A DNA stretch of 64,000 nucleotides from Nemertoderma westbladi (taxonomy: Eukaryota; Xenacoelomorpha; Nemertodermatida; Nemertodermatidae), in assembly GCA_032718475.1 (NCBI GenBank), contig JAUCBJ010007908.1, positions 31,626 to 95,625 of the forward strand, in the 5' to 3' direction. The notes beneath the pieces are model-generated. The model saw only the letters and a list, made by a program, of their open reading frames with translations, was not told the DNA's origin and did no database searches. The translations under genes and the position numbers were made by a program. Positions 46,643 to 59,300 of the stretch are shown here, piece by piece; position 1 is the first letter of the stretch; each line of letters begins with the position of its first letter.

Positions 46643-47689
46643 ATGTCCTGTTGTTTTTCTAGTTATTAAATTACGATTTTCTAGCGCATTTTCTGAAATT
46701 TTGAAATATATTTTGATAATAATGGTATTCTCTTTGAAAAGTGCAAAAAAGTCCTGAAAATAAAGCTTAATGAAGAAGTACAATTTTATGTAAAATATAA
46801 GTTCTGGCTCTAAGCCACTAAGTTTATATCAAAAATATATATTCAGACATTTCTATTTAAACCATAAATCATCTTCCAGCAAAGAAGTGCGGCAGTAATT
46901 AAATAAATATTATTAAATACATAGAAATATTAAATGCAATTAATATTCTTCCTATTTAACCTATTATACACTGCTGGCTCTTCCATTACATTTAATTTTT
47001 TTCTGAAAAATTTTTTCCCAAGTAATCCACCCGATTGTGCATTGTGCATTGTGCATTGTGCATTGTGCATTTTACTTTATTTAACTCTATTTGCTTTTTG
47101 GAGCATTATTACAGGAATTCATTTCAAAATATAAGGTAAAAATTCAGCATCCGCATATATATTTTTGGTTTAGATTTGTTAGCGGACTAATGGCCTTCCA
47201 TTTCTTACAAACTATCAATTATTTATATTATTGGCAAATAAATATTTATTGACTATTTGGAATCGTATTAACTATCAAAGATCTGCTCATTTCATTTCAT
47301 AACAATAAAACGTTAAATTTATTATTATTCAGCCTTTCAGACAAGTAATAGGTTCTCACAATAGCAAGCATCATACATTGCAGTTGTATACCAAACAGGT
47401 TGACCAATCATGAACGTTCATTAATAAATAATCAGCCAATCATTGTTAAGTTTTCAAGGGGGTTGATAGATTGATGGCTAAACATCCACAGTTCATTTAT
47501 ATAACTTAACCAGTTTCAGGTTCAAAACGAATTTAAAATTTCCATAACTCCAAATTGGTGGCGTGCAATCCTTTCCCATTCCGAACCTGAAAATTCCGAT
47601 CATAAATATGTAACGAATTTTCGAAATTGTCCGGGTTGGAATTGCCCAAAACAGAAATCATTTACGATTAAATATTTTGCAAACAAATG
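46643..47689. other. AT-rich interval without a gene
   Basis: No supportable coding region. It includes a heptamer microsatellite at 47036-47070 (TGCATTG repeated about five times). Confidence 0.6.
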
Positions 47690-48480
47690 TTTAGTAGCAA
47701 TGTAGTTTGTTTTGTAGCATTGTAGTTTATTTTGTAGCAATGTAGTTTGTTTTGTAGCAAGGTAGTTTGTTTTGTAGCAAGGTAGTTTGTTTTGTAGCAA
47801 TGTAGTTTGTTTTGTAGCAATGTAGTTTTGTTTTGTAGCAATGTAGTTTTCTTTGTAGCAATGTAGTTTGTTTTGTAGCAATGTAGTTTGTTTTGTAGCA
47901 ATGTAGTTTGTTTTGTAGCAATGTAGTTTTGTTTTGTAGCAATGTAGTTTTCTTTGTAGCAATGTAGTTTGTTTTGTAGCAATGTAGTTTGTTTTGTAGC
48001 AATGTAGTTTGTTTTGTAGCAATGTAGTTTGTTTTTTGTAGCAATGTAATTTGTTTTGTAGCAATGTTGTTTGCTTTGTAGCAATGTAGTTTGTTTTGTA
48101 GCAATATAGTTTGTTTTGTAGCAATGTAGTTTGTTTTGTAGCAATGTAGTTTATTTTGTAGCAATGTAGTTTGTTTTGTAGCAATGTAGTTTGATTTGTA
48201 GCAATGTAGTTTGTTTTGTAGCAATGTAGTTTGTTTTGTAGCAATGTTGTTTGCTTTGTAGCAATGTAGTTTGTTTTGTAGCAATATAGTTTGTTTTGTA
48301 GCAATGTAGTTTGTTTTGTAGCAATGTAGTTTATTTTGTAGCAATGTAGTTTGTTTTGTAGCAATGTAGTTTGATTTTGTAGCAATGTAGTTTGTTTTGT
48401 AGCAATGTAGTTTGTTTTGTAGCAATAATGTAGCAATGTAGTTTTGAAGCAATGTAGTTTTGTAGCAATATAGTTTACAA
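47690..48480. repeat. 20-bp minisatellite with higher-order structure
   Basis: Consensus GCAATGTAGTTTGTTTTGTA on the plus strand, close to 39 units. A nine-unit (180-bp) block beginning GCAATGTTGTTTGCTTTGTA at 48061 is repeated at 48241, and a shorter five-unit block (units ending TTTTGTTTTG then TTTTCTTTG) repeats near 47820 and 47921. The minus-strand frames stay open because no phase of the unit has a stop. Confidence 0.95.
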
Positions 48481-49820
48481 CAGATACCACACTGGGTTTC
48501 ACAATGGATTAGCAACTGACTATAAGCCCCTATTTACGGACATAACTCGAATATTCTGTGAGAAAATCATCCACAGATATTCAGGTAGGTTGGGGGTTGT
48601 GGGTGGGGGGTGGGGGGTCCGGGTGGGGGGTGGGGGGTCCGGGTGGGGGTGGACTGCTGCTAGGGTGGTGGTTCAATTTTTACAAATGATGTTACCCTTT
48701 TTGACATGCTAATAACTTTGTCGGATTTAAAGCTGTCAAGTTTAAAATTTGTAGTCATCAATAGGGCCAAAAGCTGAACGAAAATCAAGATTTTCCCGCT
48801 AGATGGCTCTAAACTTCTCACATTTATTTGCATTTACTTTTTTACATGAGAGTATATAATTTTATTTTAAACAATAAGAAGCCATAAATATTTACAATAG
48901 TAGTAATAAATAAACAGGCATAATGGTACTAAAATTAAAAGAAAATACAGTTAAAATTTTTGAATTATTAAAATAATTGTATTGGATTGTAGTATATCAA
49001 TCCTTACTATAATTCTATGTGTGGTCCTAATTAATCGCATCAATTCAATCGCCAGACCCAAACAGGGCTACTTTATAGAAAATATTATTATTATACCTTT
49101 ACGGTATTATTATGATACCTGTACGGTATTATTATGATACCTGTACGCAGTGTACGGCATTATTAATCTGTGTACATGATCCAGCATTAAGGAACACCTA
49201 AGATAACCAGTTCTATGAAAACTAAGAGAAATATTTATATTATTTAATATATTGGAGTAATCTAAAATAAATATTTAAATATAAACATCCATAGCTATAC
49301 GGGTCGGGTGTCATGGTGGGCCGTCTTTCTTTATTGCAACCTGGGGGGCTGTAAATGATTTTATGCGGAGTCTAGCTCCTTTGTGTCGTTTTTACTCCAT
49401 TGACTAATCAATCCTCTTTGCTGGGTCATATCGACAGCACAATCTATATGTATACAATATCATTGCTTTTTTTGTCGGTTATTTTATATTAAATTTATTA
49501 ATGATGTATATGGTAGACCTTTACGCCAGGCCAGATTGTAATAAAATATGTTAACAGTGTTGAGAGATGATATAGTATATCATTATAGTAGAGTAGAAAT
49601 CATGCTTGGGTTGAAATAATTTTCAATTTAAATAACAAGAAGGATTAAACTACTCCTTATGATAAATATTTCTCTATTTTAGATCGTACATTATTAGTAA
49701 ACGTGCTATTTTGAAGAAATCTGTTTAGTGGAGGAATTAAAGAAAAAAGAAGGAAAAACATTATGTGGCATGGAAAGCTAACTTTATAAATTATAAAATT
49801 ATATCCTTTTTATTTTTTAG
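48481..49820. other. Interval before TMEM117 exon, probably 5' intron or flank
   Basis: AT-rich, no gene seen. 48590-48652 is a G-rich tandem repeat (GTGGGGGGTGGGGGGTCCGG units) that could form G-quadruplexes. 49087-49165 has about three copies of a 22-bp unit (CGGTATTATTATGATACCTGTA). The last bases before 49821 form a pyrimidine-rich acceptor. Confidence 0.65.
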
Positions 49821-50348
49821 GGCGACTTACATTATGGAAACTAACAACGAAAATATAGATAATCCGGACAATAAAGTGGATAACATGAAAGACACGTTGG
49901 TAGATGAGGAGAAGCCGGAGCCAAACCCCCCAAAATCCATAAGATACTTCCTCCAACATCCTTATCTTCGGCTGCTAACCGCGTACGGCGTTATCTTCTG
50001 CAACTTCCTAATGTTCGCTGAGGACCCTATCGCCCATAGTTACATCGAGGCCAACACTCCCATCATAGGCAACGCCTGGACAATGGTGTTCACTAAGTAC
50101 CCCGACGATGTTCCCAATGCTATAATAAAGGTTGCCATGGCGATATCCGGTTTAGCTATTGGAATGGTTGTGGGAAAGTTTGTGATACACAAACAGTTGT
50201 TTTCTCGATTTCTTCGACTAAAAATGTTCCGAAAGGATCAAGGGTCCTGGATGATAATGGTTTTGACGACGGTTTTAATGTTGTACTTTATGTCGCTGTT
50301 TTACAATCTCACGTTAAAAATACACAAAGACGACTATTTGTATGACAG
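49821..50348 (+). CDS. TMEM117: TMEM117 first coding exon (partial gene)
   Basis: The acceptor TTTTTATTTTTTAG|GG ends at 49820 and the start codon is ATG 49834. The exon gives 171 codons plus two bases up to a donor at 50349 (GACAG|GTGCGT). The protein opens with an acidic, Asn-rich segment (1-35), then RYFLQHPYLRLL (37-48), FLMFAEDPIAHS (58-69), GKFVIHKQLFSRFLRLKMF (114-132) and DQGSW (135-139). These match the N-terminus of TMEM117, a multi-pass membrane protein conserved in animals, including its FAEDP and LRLKMFR-D-GSW signatures. Three membrane segments are visible (about 45-62, 95-116, 138-158). An ATG at 49765 is in frame but lies before the acceptor. Later exons are beyond the window. 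Another donor (CAG|GTAGGT, 50391) lies in the first repeat unit. Confidence 0.88.
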
Positions 50349-53300
50349 GTGCGTTGTTAATATGGGAGGGGGTTGGTCGTGGCAGCCCAGGTAGGTGCGT
50401 TGTTGATATGGGAGGGGGTTGAGGTCGTGGCAGCCCAGGTAGGTTCGTTGTTGATATGGGAGGGGGTTGAGGTCGTGGCAGCCCAGGTAGGTGCGTTGTT
50501 GATATGGGAGGGGGTTGAGGTCGTGGCAGCCCAGGTAGGTGTGTTGTTGATATGGGAGGGGGTTGAGGTCGTGGCAGCCCAGGTAGGTGTGTTGTTGATA
50601 TGGGAGGGGGTTGAGGTCGTGGCAGCCCAGGTAGGTGCGTTGTTGATATGGGAGGGGGTTGAGGTCGTGGCAGCCCAGGTAGGTGTGTTGCTGATATGGG
50701 AGGGGGTTGAGGTCGTGGCAGCCCAGGTAGGTGCGTTGTTGATATGGGAGGGGGTTGAGGTCGTGGCAGCCCAGGTAGGTGCGTTGTTGATATGGGAGGG
50801 GGTTGAGGTCGTGGCAGCCCAGGTAGGTGTGTTGTTGATATGGGAGGGGGTTGAGGTCGTGGCAGCCCAGGTAGGTGTGTTGTTGATATGGGAGGGGGTT
50901 GAGGTCGTGGCAGCCCAGGTAGGTGCGTTGTTGATATGGGAGGGGGTTGAGGTCGTGGCAGCCCAGGTAGGTGTCGTTGTTGATATGGGAGGGGGTTGAG
51001 GTCGTGGCAGCCCAGGTAGGTGTCGTTGTTGATATGGGAGGGGGTTGAGGTCGTGGCAGCCCAGGTAGGTGGGTTGTTGATATGGGAGGGGGTTGAGGTC
51101 GTGGCAGCCCAGGTAGGTGCGTTGTTGATATGGGAGGGGGTTGAGGTCGTGGCAGCCCAGGTAGGTGTGTTGTTGATATGGGAGGGGGTTGAGGTCGTGG
51201 CAGCCCAGGTAGGTGTGTTGTTGATATGGGAGGGGGTTGAGGTCGTGGCAGCCCAGGTAGGTGCGTTGTTGATATGGGAGGGGGTTGAGGTCGTGGCAGC
51301 CCAGGTAGGTGTGTTGTTGATATGGGAGGGGGTTGAGGTCGTGGCAGCCCAGGTAGGTGTGTTGTTGATATGGGAGGGGGTTGAGGTCGTGGCAGCCCAG
51401 GTAGGTGTGTTGTTGATATGGGAGGGGGTTGAGGTCGTGGCAGCCCAGGTAGGTGTGTTGTTGATATGGGAGGGGGTTGAGGTCGTGGCAGCCCAGGTAG
51501 GTTCGTTGTTGATATGGGAGGGGGTTGAGGTCGTGGCAGCCCAGGTAGGTGCGTTGTTGATATGGGAGGGGGTTGAGGTCGTGGCAGCCCAGGTAGGTGT
51601 GTTGTTGATATGGGAGGGGGTTGAGGTCGTGGCAGCCCAGGTAGGTGTCGTTGTTGATATGGGAGGGGGTTGAGGTCGTGGCAGCCCAGGTAGGTGTCGT
51701 TGTTGATATGGGAGGGGGTTGAGGTCGTGGCAGCCCAGGTAGGTGCGTTGTTGATATGGGAGGGGGTTGAGGTCGTGGCAGCCCAGGTAGGTGTGTTGTT
51801 GATATGGGAGGGGGTTGAGGTCGTGGCAGCCCAGGTAGGTGTCGTTGTTGATATGGGAGGGGGTTGAGGTCGTGGCAGCCCAGGTAGGTGCGTTGTTGAT
51901 ATGGGAGGGGGTTGAGGTCGTGGCAGCCCAGGTAGGTGTCGTTGTTGATATGGGAGGGGGTTGAGGTCGTGGCAGCCCAGGTAGGTGTCGTTGTTAGATA
52001 TGGGAGGGGGTTGAGGTCGTGGCAGCCCAGGTAGGTGCGTTGTTGATATGGGAGGGGGTTGAGGTCGTGGCAGCCCAGGTAGGTGTGTTGTTGATATGGG
52101 AGGGGGTTGAGGTCGTGGCAGCCCAGGTAGGTGTCGTTGTTGATATGGGAGGGGGTTGAGGTCGTGGCAGCCCAGGTAGGTGTGTTGTTAATATGGGAGG
52201 GGGTTGAGGTCGTGGCAGCCCAGGTAGGTTCGTTGTTGATATGGGAGGGGGTTGAGGTCGTGGCAGCCCAGGTAGGTGCGTTGTTGATATGGGAGGGGGT
52301 TGAGGTCGTGGCAGCCCAGGTAGGTGTCGTTGTTGATATGGGAGGGGGTTGAGGTCGTGGCAGCCCAGGTAGGTGTGTTGTTGATATGGGAGGGGGTTGA
52401 GGTCGTGGCAGCCCAGGTAGGTGCGTTGTTGATATGGGAGGGGGTTGAGGTCGTGGCAGCCCAGGTAGGTGCGTTGTTGATATGGGAGGGGGTTGAGGTC
52501 GTGGCAGCCCAGGTAGGTGCGTTGTTGATATGGGAGGGGGTTGAGGTCGTGGCAGCCCAGGTAGGTGTCGTTGTTGATATGGGAGGGGGTTGAGGTCGTG
52601 GCAGCCCAGGTAGGTGTCGTTGTTGATATGGGAGGGGGTTGAGGTCGTGGCAGCCCAGGTAGGTGCGTTGTTGATATGGGAGGGGGTTGAGGTCGTGGCA
52701 GCCCAGGTAGGTGTCGTTGTTGATATGGGAGGGGGTTGAGGTCGTGGCAGCCCAGGTAGGTGTCGTTGTTGATATGGGAGGGGGTTGAGGTCGTGGCAGC
52801 CCAGGTAGGTGCGTTGTTGATATGGGAGGGGGTTGAGGTCGTGGCAGCCCAGGTAGGTGTGTTGTTGATATGGGAGGGGGTTGAGGTCGTGGCAGCCCAG
52901 GTAGGTGCGTTGTTGATATGGGAGGGGGTTGAGGTCGTGGCAGCCCAGGTAGGTGTGTTGTTGATATGGGAGGGGGTTGAGGTCGTGGCAGCCCAGGTAG
53001 GTGCGTTGTTGATATGGGAGGGGGTTGAGGTCGTGGCAGCCCAGGTAGGTGTGTTGTTGATATGGGAGGGGGTTGAGGTCGTGGCAGCCCAGGTAGGTGT
53101 CGTTGTTGATATGGGAGGGGGTTGAGGTCGTGGCAGCCCAGGTAGGTGCGTTGTTGATATGGGAGGGGGTTGAGGTCGTGGCAGCCCAGGTAGGTGTGTT
53201 GTTGATATGGGAGGGGGTTGAGGTCGTGGCAGCCCAGGTAGGTGTGTTGTTGATATGGGAGGGGGTTGAGGTCGTGGCAGCCCAGGTAGGTGTCGTTGTT

Positions 53301-56300
53301 GATATGGGAGGGGGTTGAGGTCGTGGCAGCCCAGGTAGGTGCGTTGTTGATATGGGAGGGGGTTGAGGTCGTGGCAGCCCAGGTAGGTGCGTTGTTGATA
53401 TGGGAGGGGGTTGAGGTCGTGGCAGCCCAGGTAGGTGCGTTGTTGATATGGGAGGGGGTTGAGGTCGTGGCAGCCCAGGTAGGTGCGTTGTTGATATGGG
53501 AGGGGGTTGAGGTCGTGGCAGCCCAGGTAGGTGCGTTGTTGATATGGGAGGGGGTTGAGGTCGTGGCAGCCCAGGTAGGTGTCGTTGTTGATATGGGAGG
53601 GGGTTGAGGTCGTGGCAGCCCAGGTAGGTGTCGTTGTTGATATGGGAGGGGGTTGAGGTCGTGGCAGCCCAGGTAGGTGTGTTGTTGATATGGGAGGGGG
53701 TTGAGGTCGTGGCAGCCCAGGTAGGTTCGTTGTTGATATGGGAGGGGGTTGAGGTCGTGGCAGCCCAGGTAGGTGCGTTGTTGATATGGGAGGGGGTTGA
53801 GGTCGTGGCAGCCCAGGTAGGTGTGTTGTTGATATGGGAGGGGGTTGAGGTCGTGGCAGCCCAGGTAGGTGTGTTGTTGATATGGGAGGGGGTTGAGGTC
53901 GTGGCAGCCCAGGTAGGTGTCGTTGTTGATATGGGAGGGGGTTGAGGTCGTGGCAGCCCAGGTAGGTGCGTTGTTGATATGGGAGGGGGTTGAGGTCGTG
54001 GCAGCCCAGGTAGGTGTGTTGTTGATATGGGAGGGGGTTGAGGTCGTGGCAGCCCAGGTAGGTGTGTTGTTGATATGGGAGGGGGTTGAGGTCGTGGCAG
54101 CCCAGGTAGGTGCGTTGTTGATATGGGAGGGGGTTGAGGTCGTGGCAGCCCAGGTAGGTGTGTTGTTGATATGGGAGGGGGTTGAGGTCGTGGCAGCCCA
54201 GGTAGGTGTGTTGTTGATATGGGAGGGGGTTGAGGTCGTGGCAGCCCAGGTAGGTGTGTTGTTGATATGGGAGGGGGTTGAGGTCGTGGCAGCCCAGGTA
54301 GGTGCGTTGTTGATATGGGAGGGGGTTGAGGTCGTGGCAGCCCAGGTAGGTGCGTTGTTGATATGGGAGGGGGTTGAGGTCGTGGCAGCCCAGGTAGGTG
54401 CGTTGTTGATATGGGAGGGGGTTGAGGTCGTGGCAGCCCAGGTAGGTGTCGTTGTTGATATGGGAGGGGGTTGAGGTCGTGGCAGCCCAGGTAGGTGTCG
54501 TTGTTGATATGGGAGGGGGTTGAGGTCGTGGCAGCCCAGGTAGGTGTCGTTGTTGATATGGGAGGGGGTTGAGGTCGTGGCAGCCCAGGTAGGTGCGTTG
54601 TTGATATGGGAGGGGGTTGAGGTCGTGGCAGCCCAGGTAGGTGCGTTGTTGATATGGGAGGGGGTTGAGGTCGTGGCAGCCCAGGTAGGTGTGTTGTTGA
54701 TATGGGAGGGGGTTGAGGTCGTGGCAGCCCAGGTAGGTGCGTTGTTGATATGGGAGGGGGTTGAGGTCGTGGCAGCCCAGGTAGGTGTGTTGTTGATATG
54801 GGAGGGGGTTGAGGTCGTGGCAGCCCAGGTAGGTGCGTTGTTGATATGGGAGGGGGTTGAGGTCGTGGCAGCCCAGGTAGGTGCGTTGTTGATATGGGAG
54901 GGGGTTGAGGTCGTGGCAGCCCAGGTAGGTGCGTTGTTGATATGGGAGGGGGTTGAGGTCGTGGCAGCCCAGGTAGGTGCGTTGTTGATATGGGAGGGGG
55001 TTGAGGTCGTGGCAGCCCAGGTAGGTGTGTTGTTGATATGGGAGGGGGTTGAGGTCGTGGCAGCCCAGGTAGGTGTGTTGTTGATATGGGAGGGGGTTGA
55101 GGTCGTGGCAGCCCAGGTAGGTGTGTTGTTGATATGGGAGGGGGTTGAGGTCGTGGCAGCCCAGGTAGGTGCGTTGTTGATATGGGAGGGGGTTGAGGTC
55201 GTGGCAGCCCAGGTAGGTTCGTTGTTGATATGGGAGGGGGTTGAGGTCGTGGCAGCCCAGGTAGGTTCGTTGTTGATATGGGAGGGGGTTGAGGTCGTGG
55301 CAGCCCAGGTAGGTGTGTTGTTGATATGGGAGGGGGTTGAGGTCGTGGCAGCCCAGGTAGGTGTCGTTGTTGATATGGGAGGGGGTTGAGGTCGTGGCAG
55401 CCCAGGTAGGTTCGTTGTTGATATGGGAGGGGGTTGAGGTCGTGGCAGCCCAGGTAGGTGCGTTGTTGATATGGGAGGGGGTTGAGGTCGTGGCAGCCCA
55501 GGTAGGTGCGTTGTTGATATGGGAGGGGGTTGAGGTCGTGGCAGCCCAGGTAGGTGTGTTGTTGATATGGGAGGGGGTTGAGGTCGTGGCAGCCCAGGTA
55601 GGTGTGTTGTTGATATGGGAGGGGGTTGAGGTCGTGGCAGCCCAGGTAGGTGCGTTGTTGATATGGGAGGGGGTTGAGGTCGTGGCAGCCCAGGTAGGTG
55701 TGTTGTTGATATGGGAGGGGGTTGAGGTCGTGGCAGCCCAGGTAGGTGTGTTGTTGATATGGGAGGGGGTTGAGGTCGTGGCAGCCCAGGTAGGTGTGTT
55801 GTTGATATGGGAGGGGGTTGAGGTCGTGGCAGCCCAGGTAGGTGCGTTGTTGATATGGGAGGGGGTTGAGGTCGTGGCAGCCCAGGTAGGTGCGTTGTTG
55901 ATATGGGAGGGGGTTGAGGTCGTGGCAGCCCAGGTAGGTGCGTTGTTGATATGGGAGGGGGTTGAGGTCGTGGCAGCCCAGGTAGGTGTGTTGTTGATAT
56001 GGGAGGGGGTTGAGGTCGTGGCAGCCCAGGTAGGTGGGTTGTTGATATGGGAGGGGGTTGAGGTCGTGGCAGCCCAGGTAGGTGTGTTGTTGATATGGGA
56101 GGGGGTTGAGGTCGTGGCAGCCCAGGTAGGTTCGTTGTTGATATGGGAGGGGGTTGAGGTCGTGGCAGCCCAGGTAGGTTCGTTGTTGATATGGGAGGGG
56201 GTTGAGGTCGTGGCAGCCCAGGTAGGTGTCGTTGTTGATATGGGAGGGGGTTGAGGTCGTGGCAGCCCAGGTAGGTGTGTTGTTGATATGGGAGGGGGTT

Positions 56301-59300
56301 GAGGTCGTGGCAGCCCAGGTAGGTGCGTTGTTGATATGGGAGGGGGTTGAGGTCGTGGCAGCCCAGGTAGGTTCGTTGTTGATATGGGAGGGGGTTGAGG
56401 TCGTGGCAGCCCAGGTAGGTGTGTTGTTGATATGGGAGGGGGTTGAGGTCGTGGCAGCCCAGGTAGGTGCGTTGTTGATATGGGAGGGGGTTGAGGTCGT
56501 GGCAGCCCAGGTAGGTGTCGTTGTTGATATGGGAGGGGGTTGAGGTCGTGGCAGCCCAGGTAGGTGTGTTGTTGATATGGGAGGGGGTTGAGGTCGTGGC
56601 AGCCCAGGTAGGTGTGTTGTTAATATGGGAGGGGGTTGAGGTCGTGGCAGCCCAGGTAGGTTCGTTGTTGATATGGGAGGGGGTTGAGGTCGTGGCAGCC
56701 CAGGTAGGTGTGTTGTTGATATGGGAGGGGGTTGAGGTCGTGGCAGCCCAGGTAGGTTCGTTGTTGATATGGGAGGGGGTTGAGGTCGTGGCAGCCCAGG
56801 TAGGTGTGTTGTTGATATGGGAGGGGGTTGAGGTCGTGGCAGCCCAGGTAGGTTCGTTGTTGATATGGGAGGGGGTTGAGGTCGTGGCAGCCCAGGTAGG
56901 TGTCGTTGTTGATATGGGAGGGGGTTGAGGTCGTGGCAGCCCAGGTAGGTTCGTTGTTGATATGGGAGGGGGTTGAGGTCGTGGCAGCCCAGGTAGGTGT
57001 CGTTGTTGATATGGGAGGGGGTTGAGGTCGTGGCAGCCCAGGTAGGTGTGTTGTTGATATGGGAGGGGGTTGAGGTCGTGGCAGCCCAGGTAGGTGTGTT
57101 GTTGATATGGGAGGGGGTTGAGGTCGTGGCAGCCCAGGTAGGTTCGTTGTTGATATGGGAGGGGGTTGAGGTCGTGGCAGCCCAGGTAGGTTCGTTGTTG
57201 ATATGGGAGGGGGTTGAGGTCGTGGCAGCCCAGGTAGGTTCGTTGTTGATATGGGAGGGGGTTGAGGTCGTGGCAGCCCAGGTAGGTGGGTTGTTGATAT
57301 GGGAGGGGGTTGAGGTCGTGGCAGCCCAGGTAGGTTCGTTGTTGATATGGGAGGGGGTTGAGGTCGTGGCAGCCCAGGTAGGTGTGTTGTTGATATGGGA
57401 GGGGGTTGAGGTCGTGGCAGCCCAGGTAGGTGTGTTGTTAATATGGGAGGGGGTTGAGGTCGTGGCAGCCCAGGTAGGTGTCGTTGTTGATATGGGAGGG
57501 GGTTGAGGTCGTGGCAGCCCAGGTAGGTTCGTTGTTGATATGGGAGGGGGTTGAGGTCGTGGCAGCCCAGGTAGGTGTCGTTGTTGATATGGGAGGGGGT
57601 TGAGGTCGTGGCAGCCCAGGTAGGTGTGTTGTTGATATGGGAGGGGGTTGAGGTCGTGGCAGCCCAGGTAGGTGTGTTGTTGATATGGGAGGGGGTTGAG
57701 GTCGTGGCAGCCCAGGTAGGTGTGTTGCTGATATGGGAGGGGGTTGAGGTCGTGGCAGCCCAGGTAGGTGCGTTGTTGATATGGGAGGGGGTTGAGGTCG
57801 TGGCAGCCCAGGTAGGTGTGTTGTTGATATGGGAGGGGGTTGAGGTCGTGGCAGCCCAGGTAGGTGTGTTGTTGATATGGGAGGGGGTTGAGGTCGTGGC
57901 AGCCCAGGTAGGTGCGTTGTTGATATGGGAGGGGGTTGAGGTCGTGGCAGCCCAGGTAGGTGTGTTGTTGATATGGGAGGGGGTTGAGGTCGTGGCAGCC
58001 CAGGTAGGTGCGTTGTTGATATGGGAAGGGGTTGAGGTCGTGGCAGCCCAGGTAGGTGCGTTGTTGATATGGGAGGGGGTTGAGGTCGTGGCAGCCCAGG
58101 TAGGTGGGTTGTTGATATGGGAGGGGGTTGAGGTCGTGGCAGCCCAGGTAGGTGTGTTGTTGATATGGGAGGGGGTTGAGGTCGTGGCAGCCCAGGTAGG
58201 TGCGTTGTTAATATGGGAGGGGGTTGAGGTCGTGGCAGCCCAGGTAGGTGCGTTGTTGATATGGGAGGGGGTTGAGGTCGTGGCAGCCCAGGTAGGTGTG
58301 TTGTTGATATGGGAGGGGGTTGAGGTCGTGGCAGCCCAGGTAGGTGTGTTGTTGATATGGGAGGGGGTTGAGGTCGTGGCAGCCCAGGTAGGTGTGTTGT
58401 TGATATGGGAGGGGGTTGAGGTCGTGGCAGCCCAGGTAGGTGGGTTGTTGATATGGGAGATGGTTGAGGTCGTGGCAGCCCAGGTAGGTGAGTTGTTGAT
58501 ATGGGAGGGGGTTGAGGTCGTGGCAGCCCAGGTAGGTGTGTTGTTGATATGGGAGGGGGTTGAGGTCGTGGCAGCCCAGGTAGGTGTGTTGTTGATATGG
58601 GAGGGGGTTGAGGTCGTGGCAGCCCAGGTAGGTGTGTTGTTGATATGGGAGGGGGTTGAGGTCGTGGCAGCCCAGGTAGGTGTGTTGTAGATATGGGAGG
58701 GGGTTGAGGTCGTGGCAGCCCAGGTAGGTGTGTTGTTGATATGGGAGGGGGTTGAGGTCGTGGCAGCCCAGGTAGGTGTGTTGTTGATATGGGAGGGGGT
58801 TGAGGTCGTGGCAGCCCAGGTAGGTGTGTTGTTGATATGGGAGGGGGTTGAGGTCGTGGCAGCCCAGGTAGGTGCGTTGTTAATATGGGAGGGGGTTGAG
58901 GTCGTGGCAGCCCAGGTAGGTGCGTTGTTGATATGGGAGGGGGTTGAGGTCGTGGCAGCCCAGGTAGGTGTGTTGTTGATATGGGAGGGGGTTGAGGTCG
59001 TGGCGGCCCAGGTAGGTGCGTTGTTAATATGGGAGGGGGTTGAGGTCGTGGCAGCCCAGGTAGGTGTGTTGTTGATATGGGAGGGGGTTGAGGTCGTGGC
59101 AGCCCAGGTAGGTGTGTTGTTGATATGGGAGGGGGTTGAGGTCGTGGCAGCCCAGGTAGGTGCGTTGTTGGTATGGGAGGGGGTTGAGGTCGTGGCAGCC
59201 CAGGTAGGTGTGTTGTTGATATGGGAGGGGGTTGAGGTCGTGGCAGCCCAGGTAGGTGTGTTGTTAATATGGGAGGGGGTTGAGGTCGTGGCAGCCCAGG

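Noticed and set aside
47600-48515. Minus-strand frames of 158-300 codons with YIATKQTTLLQN repeats
   Set aside because: All three phases are open across the 20-bp minisatellite, which is a repeat artefact and not coding evidence.
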